Positions 23,917-36,302 of a DNA stretch of 64,000 nt are shown here, one piece after another. The stretch covers positions 2,838,472 through 2,902,471 of the forward strand of contig NW_027506872.1 in the NCBI RefSeq assembly GCF_052324685.1. Reading direction: 5' to 3'. The notes under the pieces were generated by a model. The model was not told where the DNA came from and did not search any database. It saw only the letters and a program-made list of their open reading frames with translations. The stretch comes from Brachyhypopomus gauderio. Its lineage: Eukaryota; Chordata; Actinopteri; Gymnotiformes; Hypopomidae. How positions within the stretch are numbered: position 1 is the first letter of the stretch; every line of letters begins with the position of its first letter. Position numbers and translations under genes: made by a program.

Positions 23917-24132
23917 TGGACACAAATTAAGTGTTATATCGCGATCGATCGATCGCCAGTGGTTGGCGCCAGAGCGAACTAGTAACTCACTGAATCATAG
24001 ATATGGATCATAGGTAAATAAACTAGGTTTTTTTTCTCGGCGTGAGATATCGGAAGTGTGGCGTGAGAGCGTGTGAAAGCGGTCAAATGCGTGTGTCTCA
24101 CGCTCAATGCGTGAGAGTTGGCAACCCTGTGG
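23917..24132 (-). repeat. CAGGGTTGCCAACTCTCACGC repeat family, copy 2
   Basis: Same family as 12686-12882, in the same orientation. Its partner in arm T is 57538-57750. Confidence 0.75.
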
Positions 24133-24164
24133 TACACTTTAGGCGGATATTGATTTTTATTGAT

Positions 24165-24836
24165 GTTCAAGCTCTATTATCTCCCAGAGTGTAATAGGTA
24201 TGTACATGCTTCACACTGTTGTCGTGAAGCAACAGTGCACGGGCGGAGCCACCGCGATTACGATTACGGTATAAAGCTGTGAAGTTTTCTCAACAGATGG
24301 CAATATTGTTACTGCACAAAGGAGCTGTCTCACTCCTCAACATGTTGATCAGCTCCTTTTCTTGCAGAAAAAATTGACAATTTCCAAGATGTCACAAAGC
24401 AGTCACGAATAAATCTTAGTTTTTGGACCTTAATGTTTACAATATACAGAACTATGTTCATAAACGTTTTTGTTACATGTAAACAAAAAAAAAAAACTAA
24501 AACTTAATTTGCACTTTAAAAGGCTGTTCAAAACCGCTTTCAATGCATTTTCTGGTAAAGGAGCTACGTGGAAGTGGGCATTAATTGTTGTTCACAGTAT
24601 AACCACTAATATCTAAATACATTTTAATAAAGTTTGAGTGTTCCTTGTATCATTACAACATTTCACATTCAAACTACACTTTTTATTGTAACTGAAATTT
24701 CCCTACAAGAATCGATATTGAATCGGATCGAATTGAATCGAAAATCAAATTGAATGGGGACCTTGTGAATCGGAATCGAATCGAACTGGGAAATCAGTAG
24801 TGATACCCACCCCTACTCATAAAAGTCATAAAAACA
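24165..24836 (-). mobile_element. Non-autonomous hAT-like element with ATCGATTCGATTCC end
   Basis: On the minus strand it opens TAGGGGTGGGTATCACTAC followed by stretches of CGATTCGATTCCGATTC, a very common fish hAT end. The other boundary is uncertain (near 24165). No coding region. Partner in arm T: 56835-57505. Confidence 0.55.
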
Positions 24837-24841
24837 TTTTT

Positions 24842-25242
24842 TCAGCCTGACAACCACTCTAGAATTTCACCTGTGTGTCCCTTCTGACTAAAATAATAGG
24901 TTCTCATCTTGTACCCTGACATGTCCGCAAAAGTATTAATGGAAGCACTTTTCAGAAATGGCCCCCTGACTATGTCATGGTTTTCGATAACGTGGCAGGC
25001 GGATTTGGTGCGGCTGCGGTAGCGGGCGATGCTACACAAAATATTGAACACCAGTTAGCTTGATCAGTTTAGATTAATATAGCAGCCGTTAAGCTTTTTG
25101 TGAATCATTTTAATGTAATGTTTTCAGATCGAAATGTTTATTATACCTGAGAAACAAACAGAAAAAACGTACTGCTTTCAAGCTGGTTTGCAACATCCCG
25201 CAGAAGATCTGCCAGTGGTCTCCCACTTGAAGCCATTGCTTA
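24842..25242 (-). pseudogene. Two-exon gene fragment (MASSGRPLADLL...)
   Basis: On the minus strand ATG at 25240-25242 starts MASSGRPLADLLRDVANQLE. In arm T the GT donor after this exon is clean (AAAACA|GTAAGTTT, about 56476). The next block reads IVRGPFLKSASINTFADMSG followed by YKMRTYYFSQKG. Joining the exons by the visible acceptor puts the second block out of frame, so it is probably broken. Related to the block at 13020-13165. Family unknown. Confidence 0.4.
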
Positions 25243-25374
25243 ATTGAAGGATAGCGTCACCAAGTAGAGTCACTTAACGTTCGAGTTGTAAGAAATCGGT
25301 TGCTTTTGTCTGATTCACCGGCTGACCAATTGTGCTTTAGAGTGTGGCTAGCACCGCTCACCTCATTAACACAC

Positions 25375-25665
25375 AAACGCAGAAATACAGAAATAAATAA
25401 ATGTGGAAATACAGGAATAAATGAATAAATAAATAAATACACGTGGAAATAAATAAATGTATAAATGAATACATAGATAAATATAGAAATAGAGAAATAA
25501 ATACATTTATTTATGTATTTAAGGATTTATTTGTACATTTATTTATTTATATATTAATGTATTTAATACTTTATTTGTGCATTTATTTATTTATTCGTTT
25601 ATATGTTTATGTATATACTGATTTATTTGTACATGTATTTATTTATTTTTATGTCATGTTTTGTC
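25375..25665. repeat. Foldback of AAATAAATAAATG / CATTTATTTATTT simple repeats
   Basis: The left half (25383-25500) is built of AAATAAAT, GTATAAATGAATACA and the like; the right half (25500-25660) is largely its inverse. It could form a long hairpin. The same structure is in arm T (55985-56270). Confidence 0.75.
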
Positions 25666-25713
25666 CTCCATATTTGTGAAGATGAGAAAATCACAGACTT
25701 ATTACATCCATCC

Positions 25714-26089
25714 TGTAACGGTGGGGCTGTAGTATCATCAAGGGGCGGACACATTTGCGAAGCAGACTGTACAATCATAGAGTTTATTACGCGTTCTACC
25801 TTGCCTGAGGACACGCAAGTAGAACGCGAACGACGAGGCATGACAAACAGAGTACACACACTTAAACTCCAAGACAGTGGAAACAACAAAGGCACTAGAC
25901 TGGACTAAACACAAGAGCACAACTTACAGTAGTATACATTGACATGACCAGGCACACGTGACGCAAGAAACAACCATACACGAACACGAAATCTAAATAC
26001 AAAACAGAACTAAGAGAACGTACTAAAAGCACAAGGGACCGTACATGAACAAGATACACGCACTCAACCAAACCTTTAACTTAAAAATA
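25714..26089 (-). mobile_element. Truncated copy of the 899-bp solo LTR
   Basis: It begins at TGTAACGGTGGGGCTG, preceded by the target sequence CATCC, and matches arm T 55931-54046 minus the Harbinger insert. Homology stops at 26089. It carries the empty Harbinger target (TTA, 25924-25926). Confidence 0.8.
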
Positions 26090-26319
26090 CAGAACAATGT
26101 GATAACTTTGATTGGCAAGGATTGTGTTAATATATTTTTATACAAAATGCATGGTCTAATTTTACATTGTTTTCCCTACTATAGGCAAGAAAATATATAG
26201 GTGTAATTTAGGATGCCGTAATGGAATACACTATCATTGTTTAAAATGCAGTAGTACAATACTGCAAAAAAACCTAGCAAAAAAAACCTAGCCACTAGGG
26301 TGCACACACCAGTGTATTT

Positions 26320-26470
26320 TAATGCCGGTCCCAAGCCCGGATAAATAGGGAGGGTTGCGTTAGGAAGGGCATCCGGTGTAAAAACTGCACCAAATCAAAT
26401 GATGCGAATCAAAAACAGAAATTCCATACCGGATCGGTCGAGGCCCGGGTTAACAACGACCGCCACTGGT
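26320..26470 (+). mobile_element. Non-LTR retrotransposon 3' tail fragment
   Basis: AGGGAGGGTTGCGTTAGGAAGGGCATCC...CCGGATCGGTCGAGGCCCGGGTT is a frequently seen 3' tail of fish non-LTR elements (RTE-like). No coding part. Confidence 0.5.
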
Positions 26471-26729
26471 GCTGTTGGCCAACAGGGCATTAGTGGAAAT
26501 TGGACTAGCTATACTAGCTATAGCGGCAACAGGCAATGTCCAATCCAGTAATATAGATCAATGGTATCACCCCTCCCCTGCCAGGGGCCTCAGGCCAAAG
26601 CCTCCTTGTTCCTCTGGTTCTCCAGGCATGCCAGATATACTACCATTCTGACACCAGACGCCCTTATCTACAGGCCCGAGACCTTCAGGACTGTCTGCCT
26701 TCAACTCACGAGGAGTACTACGAGAAAGT

Positions 26730-26730
<1 letters not shown>

Positions 26731-26792
<62 letters not shown>
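26731..26792 (+). repeat. (GA)n microsatellite
   Basis: About 31 uninterrupted GA units. The stretch 26470-26956 around it shows no gene and is the unique spacer between arms L and R. Confidence 0.95.
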
Positions 26793-26795
<3 letters not shown>

Positions 26796-26959
26796 GGCCT
26801 GCAGAGCAGAGCTGGTCAACGTGTCAGAGGCCTGACATATTCTTAATATACTTTAATAAAGTGATTTCCTTTCCATTGCTTACTAATAGTGGTCAATACA
26901 TATATGAATACTGATGAATATGATTACAGAAATACCAAATATAAATTTTGCCCCAACAC

Positions 26960-27132
26960 TGTGGAGTTTTAGTGTTGAAGGTACATAAGTATATATTTTT
27001 CATTCAGTTCACAGAGGTTTCCTTTTGACGGGAGACATCAGCAGAGGCGCTAACTGTGCAGCTTCTTGGCTAAATAAAAGCCATTGAAATGTATGCTCGT
27101 CTCGGAGTCCTGTCTCCCTCGCCAGCGTTACA
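26960..27132 (+). mobile_element. LTR-like segment, arm R copy
   Basis: TGTGGAG...GCGTTACA, 173 bp, lacking ~41 bp present in the copies at 12412-12625 and 60585-60798. Confidence 0.55.
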
Positions 27133-27689
27133 GGCAAATACCTTCCTGATGTGATTGATCTCAGGTACATATAGGCTTTATTATCCTTTCATATCCTTTT
27201 TTTGTAAATTACCATAGACCTTGCTTAACAATTATACAAATTAGGTTCATTATTATTATTATTTTCATTTATTTAGATACGATAGTCCCTATTTCTCTCT
27301 CTATGAGATGATGGGGTCCAACTAGAATATTATTGGTAGTTATTTTGCTATTTGGGGGTGGGGATGCTGCTGTGCAGTACTGTTATTACTGAATTTAGAC
27401 TTTTTAACAATTGTTGGGCTTGAAATCATCCGTCCAATCTGCCAACAATAGTCATGCATATTGCCTTCTACTGAGAGTCTTGTTTTGTAGAAGCTTATCA
27501 AAGGGTTCACTTTTTAGTTTCTGTACAATAAAAATGGGAATTGTACCATAATAAGAAGTCTAGCCCTTTAATGTCATGTGTAGCCATGCAGGTGTCACAA
27601 TCAAGCAGTCTGTTTTTCTTTTTTTTTCCATTTTAATTGAATAACACATTTTCTACTTCCAGCAATATCACATAAGTAGGTGTTTTCCC

Positions 27690-30600
27690 TCATTTTCTGC
27701 AGATCTTGGAGAAAGCCGTTGCCAGTCTGGTACGCATCGACTTTCTCCTGAGATTAGGGATGGTCTTGTCAGAGGTGGATGGTGCTAAAGAGGAAAGATG
27801 TGCCAAAGAAATGGTCAAAGCAAATAGACGGTGAGAGGGATGCTGTGTGTAGTCTTCCATGCTGTTGTCATTATTGTTGTTCATGCCCTGTTACTTGTGC
27901 AGCATGAAAGACAACTAAACCATAGAACACAACTAAACCATGGAAGACTACTATACCACGGACCCCTCACTTCTTTATGCATAATACTCTCATGAATTAA
28001 ACTTCACCAAAGAAATACTAAAACACGTACCATCTGGAATATGTTTGTCCACCACCTGGTCCTCCATGTGAACACACACTTTGTTTGTCTGTTTCTTTAC
28101 AAAGAGAAGACAATTTGATAAAAATCATTCAAAATATGATTTTGACAGTAGCATAAATGTATGGTTGAAAATCATTCAGAAGAGCAGAGTCTAAAGCTAA
28201 TGGTGTGACTGGGAATAAGTACATTTTAAAAACAGATACCTTGAATCTCAGCTTCAGAAATCTTGGACACCTGAACCACCGAGAAGATTTCTTCTCCAGC
28301 CCCACGTCCACCGTCTGGGCAGCACTCTGCAGAGCAGAGCCTGTACGGTCCTGTTCTGACTCAGAGGTGGTGATGCCAGCGAGGTCACTGATCACAGTGT
28401 GGGCAATCACAGCTGACAGCTCAGAGCAGCATCGCTGTCGTGACTGCTCCACTTCTAAGTCAGCCTCCGTCACAGATATGCTTTCATAACAGTAGCGCCC
28501 AAATATAGTGTCAGGCTTGGTGCAGGACGTCAGACCAAGGCTTTGTTGGAGTAGTTTTTCAGTAGCTGTGTTCACAAAGCTCCTCACGATGCCTGACTGG
28601 AGTGCCTCCTTGGAAAGGTAGGTATCTGACAACACTGACCGAGTCCCCTTGCAGCTCATTTGTGCTTTTACTTGGTCCAGAGCCGCAATCCTTTCCAGCA
28701 TCAAGTTCCTCACTATAGGGATGAGCTTCTGAGAGGACTGCCTGAGGGAGTCTATGGAGAGCATGCTGTCCAGTGCTTTCCAGGAACACTCAGACTCCTC
28801 ATTTTGCTCAAGGGCACCACTGCTGATAACTTTTTCACCAATTGCTTCAAAACTGTCTAAAATTATGAAGTCACTGAGGGCTTGTAAATGCATGACAGAT
28901 GGTGTTAATATCTGCCTCATGCACAAAACCTCCAGCCTTTTCTTCACAAATGTAAACAAATCCTTTCCAATTAGCTGTCCAGCAATTTCCTCTTTACAGA
29001 ATGGAATCAATGACAATAGGCATTCAATAATGCTCTTTGTGGTGGTGATGGAGTTTAGCAGTACTGATGCTGACCAACTCGTGATTGTGCAGGATTCCAA
29101 AAATCCCAGCATCCTGGTCTTAACTGCAAGCATCAGATTTTGGGCGATGTCCTCAAAGTAGCTTACAGGCAGTATAACACCTTCATGGAGGTCAGTATTG
29201 CAATAAATGTCCAGAAGACATGAGTTAATCTAGAGTAACAACATGTGCAAGAGTAGAAAACAAGATTGTAGTCACTGATCACTGGCCTTGGTCTCACACT
29301 GCATATATTGCTAATAGATATATAAACACATCAACTATGGAGGAAAACATGAATAATAATAAAAATAATAGAATAAATGAACTAAAACATTTTAGTCCTT
29401 CACCTGCTTTAGGGAGTCATCCACAATAGCGGACATGACGCGGCTGGTCTCTTTCATATCGAGATGCTTTATCTCAGGTGGCAACATATTCATAATGGCC
29501 CTCATGACCTCTCCATAGATATGGCTGAAGATCCTGTCCTCTGAGATGCCAAAGACGACCCTGAGAGGCTTTGAAAAAGATGATGTGCTGCTTCTTGAGT
29601 ACTCATCATACCTGCTGAAAGTAGGAAAGTTTCCCAATAAACTATAAAATACATAAAGGAATCACAGGCTTGATGACATTAGAAATTAAGCCAAAACTGT
29701 TAAACTCCGTGCTCGTGGACCGAGTTTAACTGAGTAAATAACTCAGCATATCAATACTCCAAATGAATACTCACCACCAACCTTCAGACTGAGTATTAAC
29801 TTACATGCACAAGGTAGCATACATTAAAGGACGAGGGGCACGACTACGCCTGCTCGTCGGTCCGCAGTTGATCTGAGAGGGAGAATCATGTGTCTCTCCA
29901 TGCTCCACCTCATGAGGGCTGCTGGAGATACAGGTTCCTCCTGAGGACCTCACCCCTAACAGGCCTGACTCGAAACCTGGAGCAACCACCTCCTTCACTG
30001 CTACTTTGACCCATGCTGAGATTTTTTGCAGCACTGCAATCAAATCCTCCATTTTCATCTAGTTAGGTTAAAGCCAAGTATAAAACGTTCATCAGTATCC
30101 AAAAGCTTAATGATTTTTAATTATTACTTTTTTTAACCTTAAGCTGATTATTTCTTTAAGAAGTAAAATGCCAATGCAAAGAACATGTACTGTTATGAAG
30201 GTCTGACCAGACATGGCCAAAGGCTCATCTTGCAGACAGACATACACACAGGCAGAGATGAAGACAGAGAGATAGAGATTCGTACTCACATCGCTTGGCA
30301 GTGTATTCCTCAGCTCTTGCCAAAGTCTGAAAAGAAAGTGTTACATTGTCACCTAGTTTAATCTTCCAGCACATGTATGTAAAGATTGAGTATGTGATGT
30401 GTGGAGAGTGAGTACTTACTCTTCAGTTAGAACAGCTGCATTAGTCCCAGAGGTCGATACGACTCCATCACTTTTGACACATGGAGGAGTGTTGAGATCC
30501 TCCATCACTGCCTCCTCCACTCTAGTACAGCAAACAGCTGTGGTGAAAGAAACATTTACTTTAAACATCTATGAGGCAAACACTAATGATGCCCATAAAC

Positions 30601-32513
30601 AAATGTCACTAAAAACATAAATTATGGAAAATTATACTGTTATGAATAAATACCCGTATAATGCATCACGTTTTGGTAACATGTCATCACGCTAAATCTC
30701 ACCTGAAAACCATCTGCTATGGTCTTTCTTTGCCGGCTTGCTTTCCACGCCGGGAGCAGACGCATCACAGCCCTCTGCAGGAAGCTCTTCTGCTGGCCCA
30801 GCTTTCTTAGACTGTAGTAGAGAAAATGAAGAAAAAATGAGTTTCATGATTACCGATTTTGCATTTCTCAAAATCCTCCACAAGGTGGCGCTATTAGAAT
30901 TGTTGTGTACGCGCTAAAAAGGGAGGAAACTGGTGACGCTTTACGAGTGTCCCATAGAAAACTATTGATTTTCTCATGCAGGCCTATATATAAACTTACT
31001 GACATGGGTAAACATAGCATGAAGAAATAATTGACGACATCATGTTAAAGTAGGCTACATTATGCGTTAAACACGTTGTAGAATGCTACCCTTTCCTGTG
31101 AAGATAATACAGGCTGCGGACATCCGCGCAGACACGATAGGGGGAATACGAACATTTTATAATTTAGATTTTTTTTTCAACTCCGCTGGACTCTCAAGGA
31201 GATAATATTAATCGATCTTAATGATGACCTCAGATGGTTAATAACCAATATTAATTGGTTACACATCTTAAATGTGATAAGAGGCCGTAAAATGAAGTAA
31301 CTGGGATGTAACCGGATAATTAACGTTAATCTGGCTCTCGTTCACTCTCTGATTCGTTCATGAACTGAAATCTCTCGTTCATTCTCTGATTCGTTCACTG
31401 AACGTAGTCACCCAGAGAACTGTTGCTAAGGACGTGACTCGCGTTTCCGCTGCCACTCACTCACATTTTCTTTTTGATTGCACATTTAAGTTGATATTTT
31501 CATCTGAATGTACAGTTTTTATCTTAATGTTGCTCTTAATTTAATATTTATTTTGCACTCAGTTGTAGGTTAGTTCATACTTATTTTTTGTATTATGTTA
31601 CAGTGATCCTGCGCCAGTTCGTGCTTCAGCTTTTGTGAATTCACTCTTTCACGGGTTTTTATAAGATATTAATGGGAAAAATAATTCGCGGGTCATCACT
31701 TTTTCGCCGGTTGTCTGCGGAATTCGATCGGAGGAAAAAATACATATTTTATGATTTTTTACATGACAAAATCCCAAAATGTATAAAAATATATTATAAG
31801 TATTAATAATAACAAGGAATGTTATAAATAATAAAACAGTACGAATTATAGTAAATAGTGCATATTTACTCTCGGAAACGAGAACCAGCATCACACACAT
31901 GCACAGAACAGTGTGGTAATGGTTATTAAGTGAACGGGAAAGGTTTATGTAAAGGTGTGGGGAGGGTTTATAAAGCCTTAATATAGTGTATAAAAACTTA
32001 AATAATTATACCGTTTCTATTTTCGGTTATTGCGGGTAGTTTTGGAATCTCCAGAATGCGATAAAGGAGGCATTACTGTATTTGTAATGTAATTTATATT
32101 TTATAATAATTTATATTTTATAAGCCCAACATTTATACATTTTCTACAACACTCTCCTGGTCCATGAGGCCGTGAACTAAACTGAAACATGAACCGATCA
32201 GCCGTGTATCAGTTAAGACTGAATACTTTCCCTTGACCATAGCGCGCACACCGCACACCTCGCGCGAACCTCCACGTTCTTTGCAGTGTTGTCCGAAACG
32301 ACATGTGGTAGTATAAAGAAACACCCCTCAAAAACAGGGGAACATTTACCTGATGAATTTTAATGTTGCATTGTGTTCTAGGTTTGAAAGTGCTGGAATT
32401 TAGGCTAAAGTACTTGAAAATGCTCGACTGAGAAGCTAAGCTCTCTCGAACTTACTCGGACTAAAGTGAGATTATGGAAAAAGCTCAAAGGAACATGAAC
32501 TTACCCTCATCAT
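27690..32513 (-). CDS. Gene A copy 2: unknown 9-exon gene, intact (628 aa)
   Basis: Coding exons in order are 32513-32505, 30811-30703, 30537-30420, 30326-30290, 30058-29805, 29614-29404, 29229-28240, 28094-28031 and 27784-27690. All junctions are GT/AG and in phase. The sum is 1887 nt, 628 codons plus TGA. The double ATG start lies behind a TATA box near 32622. N-terminal ~90 residues are polar with a KKDHSRWF motif. Exon 5 is Ser/Pro-rich. Exons 6-7 are helical, with repeated hydrophobic blocks (ISEDRIFSHIYGEVMRAI, ALSDFIILDSFEAIGEKV, AVIAHTVISDLAGIT). The C-terminus is strongly basic with KKSSRWF and RRKSMRTRLATAFSKI. No signal peptide or membrane segment seen. Function unknown; it resembles the large uncharacterised fish-specific families with basic tails. 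Protein nearly identical to copies 1 and 3. Confidence 0.75.
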
Positions 32514-32614
32514 TTGTTTAAACACGATCACTTGGAATACGATCACTCTTTTACTCGCACAATATAACGCTGAAACGCTGTACCACGACGATCTGTGGTT
32601 TAAACGCGTCTGTG

Positions 32615-32629
32615 GCGACTTTTATAGGT
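32615..32629 (-). promoter_or_regulatory. TATA box of gene A copy 2
   Basis: CCTATAAAAGTCGCC on the minus strand, at the same distance from the ATG as in copy 1. Confidence 0.65.
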
Positions 32630-32689
32630 CTCCTGCATTGTGACGTCATATGCCTTGTTGTCGTAGGGACGCAGTTAGATAATAACTAA

Positions 32690-34524
32690 AACTACTAATT
32701 GCCCGTGTTGTCATAGTAACGCAGTTAGACAATAACTAAAACTGCTAATTGGCCGAGTCTTCAAGTGCAAATCACATGGGCTGGCCCATGTTAATCTCAG
32801 TAGTTTGGGCCGGGACATTTATCACACCTACTCTGGCCCTGGACATGTATCAGATCCACTCCGGTGTTATAAAAATCTGTGCTACCCATCGAATGTCCTA
32901 CCTAGATGTATTTTCATGTCAGTGTACAGCGTACACCTATAATTTTGCGTTGTCAGCATTTTTTTCTCTTGAATTCACAATGAGGACTGTCCATTTATTT
33001 TGCCAATTTACTTTTTTGTCAACAATTGTTAAATATTTTTGTGAATATCCTCGGAAAGACCTGAGAAATATCACTACTGCTTTGTTTCTAATATGTGGAG
33101 GTTCCAAATGTCTGCTAGTCAGTTTGTTTTACCCTTGCCAGTAAATAACTGTGCTCTCTTTTATCATTCCATCCTAACTGGTTTTAGTTGACTGCAGGGG
33201 CGGACTGGCATACATTACTACCGGGGATTTCCCCGGTGGGCCGATGGGTTAGTGGGCCACCGGTTGTTTAACTCGGCCCGTGGAGGAGTCATTGCCACAC
33301 ACTGCGGCCCCGGCCCGTAGTCACGCTGCTGTTTAACGGTGTTATTACCTCCCCCGCTCCAGTCACACTAACCTGCTCAGAGCGGCCGCGGACTGAGCCT
33401 GTAAACACATGAACGAGTTGGACCGCGGCCGCGGACCGGGCCAGCTGATGCGAGCTGACGGTATGCAGCGGAGATCAGAAAAAAAAACAACTTGTCCCAG
33501 AAAATCTGGGCCGGACTACGAAAACATACAGCAGCTGTGTCACTTATTAATACAAGTAGACACGAGTAGCCTCGTCCATACTAATGCTACATTAATGATA
33601 TCTCCCTGTTTGTATCCCACGAGTGACAAGAGAGAGAGACGCCAGTTGCACACTGACACTGCAGAGGGTCTAACTCATCATGTGATCCCTCCGCCACACG
33701 GTTCACACTACTGAAACGTGAAAAAATAGGTCCGCATTGCTGTAAAGATGGAGCAGTCTAAGCCAGGGTCTAAACAAACTACGAAACGTAAACGTGGCGC
33801 TGAAAAGATGAGAGAGAGAAAAAGAAAAGCTGCAGAGGTTACTCACTGAGTGAACAATGTAGGTTTCAGCTTTCCAGTTTCCTGTATTTTGTCAGGGTCA
33901 AATTATTAAGTGTGTTAGTTATTTTGTTATGCTACTATGTGGCTTTTTAATCATATTATTGCTGGAAGTAATATTGTCCATATGACAATAAAAGCTGTCA
34001 TATACACTACGTGCCACCGGGGTGGTGTAAAATGGACACAAATTAAGTATTATAGCGCCAGAGATGTCCTGTTACAGATACATTTTTATGATTGATCAGG
34101 TACACTACACCCAGATTTATGAACTGGCTGACAACACTAAAAAATCATGTATAAAAGAACACATTTGCAGGTGTTTATGGATTTACTTCACTGAATGATT
34201 TAATTGATTTAGTGTTTTCATTTTTGCAGTGCCTTCTGTGTATTTCTGGGTCCAGCTTACTAAGCCACCTTTTCTGACTAGAGCTACACTGATCCAGGTA
34301 ACATAAAAAATATGTTAACATAAAAATAGTTCAAAAGTCAAGTCTTTCTTGCACAAATTCAGTGTTTTGGTTTTTCAGGAGGCATGACCATTAAGGAATC
34401 CGTTTGGCAAAAAATGGAAAAAGCAATCACAAATGACCTGGCAAAAAAAAAAATAAAATAAACTGGACTGAGAGAAAATTGAATTCAAATAATCAACACT
34501 GAAAGATGTCATCTTTATCTTACT
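32690..34524. other. Arm R flank, no gene seen
   Basis: Mirror of L 5340-3524. A 131-codon plus-strand ORF at 32749-33144 is the counterpart of a minus ORF in L, but start and internal length differ and nothing identifies it. A transposon end (GGGGCGGACTGGC) sits at 33196. GC-rich unit at 33390-33435 corresponds to the L minisatellite. Confidence 0.5.
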
Positions 34525-35240
34525 GTCAGTGGCGTGCACAGACATTTTGGGGGGCAAGTGCTTGGGGGGGGGGGGGGGGTGAAGGGCACTTTTTAGCGCA
34601 CGTGGAACACTTCATTATAAAAAAAACTACAAGCGCATGTTGAATGAAATTTGACTTTTATTTGTAACATTCTCTAAACGTGAGTTTTCAATGGAAAAAA
34701 GTCACGCAGCCGACTGATAAAATTCATATCCAATATTAACTATATACAGTCATGTCCTTCAGTTAACTTCTGTTTACCCTCCACTGTCTGCAGGCCTTGT
34801 TGCATATATTTTGCAATTAGTCAATCAATATAGGCCTACAATTAAGACAGTAAAAAGACTGTAAAGTAGGAGAAGGAGTTATAGGCTACTGAGTGTTGTC
34901 ATTACATGAATGCAGATGGGCATTTTTCACAGGTAATGGGGAACTTCCCGTTTCTTCGTTCACAAATGAATGTGTTAATTTATGTTGCCTACCAAAACCT
35001 ATACAACAGAAGACGTTCAGCTTAATAGATTTGCAAACTCTACCTTAATTATTTGTATGTGGTCGTCCTCACGTTATCTAACATTGATTTGGGCTAGAGC
35101 GACTAGTTTATCAGATGACCAGTCGGCTAAAATGCTTAGTAGTTTGGTGCTGTATGAGACATTTTACTGCACAACAAAATGATTTCACGTTGGGCTTAGA
35201 GGGCAAAAGGTACGATTTGACTTGATGTGTATGTGACCTG

Positions 35241-35394
35241 TGTGGTAATTTTTAGATTAGTCAGGAATGACTCGAACTACAGCTTGTCTTTAGCCAGCAG
35301 GCATAGTTTACTTAACTCTCCTTTTACCTGTGCCCATACATGTACATAATCCCGCCTTCAGTACGGAACGCCCAGAGGACCACAACTCACCACA
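35241..35394 (-). repeat. Gypsy-2 3' LTR (154 bp)
   Basis: TGTGGTGAGTTGTGG...AATTACCACA on the minus strand, identical to 39560-39713. Confidence 0.95.
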
Positions 35395-35531
35395 TCTCCC
35401 TTTCCCCCAAAGTAGTGATAAAATCTTAACAAAAACATGAACTACTGAAAACCTATAGTCTGACACTTAAAACAGGACTCCTGAGAAAACCCCAAAATAA
35501 CATTTCACACCCTTTCAATTATTCTGTCTTA

Positions 35532-36287
35532 CTATTGTACATAATCTTTAAGCCATGCTGGTGCCTTCACCTCCCTCCTTGGTTGAGCCCGTTCCACCTG
35601 CTCGCCCTCTCTCTCTTCTGGTCCTGCTGTCTGTTCTGTCTCCCCCTCAGTCTGTGCAGGGGTTTGTATGTCTTGTAAGGGTCTGAGATGTGCCTTGTTT
35701 CTTCTCACCACTTCCGAATCGGTCTCCACAACAAAGGAACGGGGAGTGTCTGCTTGTCTTAGCACCGTAGCAGGCTCGTGGGTGTTTGTAATCCAGACCC
35801 GCTGACCTGCTATTAGCTCTGGCCTGACCCCAGCTCTATGCCTTTTATTGTAGGCCCGTGTCTGTGCCTGTTTTAACTCCTTGTCCTTGTCTGCAAATTT
35901 CTTTTGGTTTGGCCATTGTGGTTTAAGTTGTCCCGGTGAGACTGGCAATGGTGAGCGCAGCCTTCTGCCCATTAGGAGTTCAGCTGGTGAAGGGCCTTGA
36001 TGCAGCGGTGTGACCCGGTATGCCAATAGGGCTTTGTAGGGGTCATTGTTCTTCTTCAAGAGGCTTTTCACTGTTTTAACAGCCCTCTCTGCCTCCCCGT
36101 TGCTCTGGGCGAAGAATGGGCTGCTGGTGACGTGTCTGAAGTCGTAGTCTGTGGCAAAAAGGGAGAAAGAGCTAGAAGAAAACTGAGGTCCATTATCTGT
36201 TATCAAAATTTCAGGCACCCCATGTCTAGCAAAAATAGATTTCAGGCCATTAGTTACCCCTGCTGACGTAGTTACAGGTGTCTTCAT
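35532..36287 (-). pseudogene. Gypsy-2 integrase C-terminal part
   Basis: Carries the second Asp and the Glu of the integrase core (ITDNGPQFSSSSF, then FFAQSNGEAERAV) and the C-terminal DNA-binding region (ANTHEP-like ITNTHEPATV). It continues the Pol frame after an in-frame TAA at 36303-36305, which lies between the first catalytic Asp and this part. One nonsense codon therefore cuts the integrase. Confidence 0.85.
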
Positions 36288-36302
36288 TATTTCAATATAT
36301 CT

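Noticed and set aside
23979-24170. 63-codon minus ORF, also at 57494-57682
   Set aside because: Lies within the CAGGGTTGCC repeat and is conserved only through duplication.
32749-33144. 131-codon ORF starting MAESSSANH, with a counterpart at 5311-4901
   Set aside because: Start and internal length differ between arms, no family resemblance, and it lies in a transposon-end region; probably chance.
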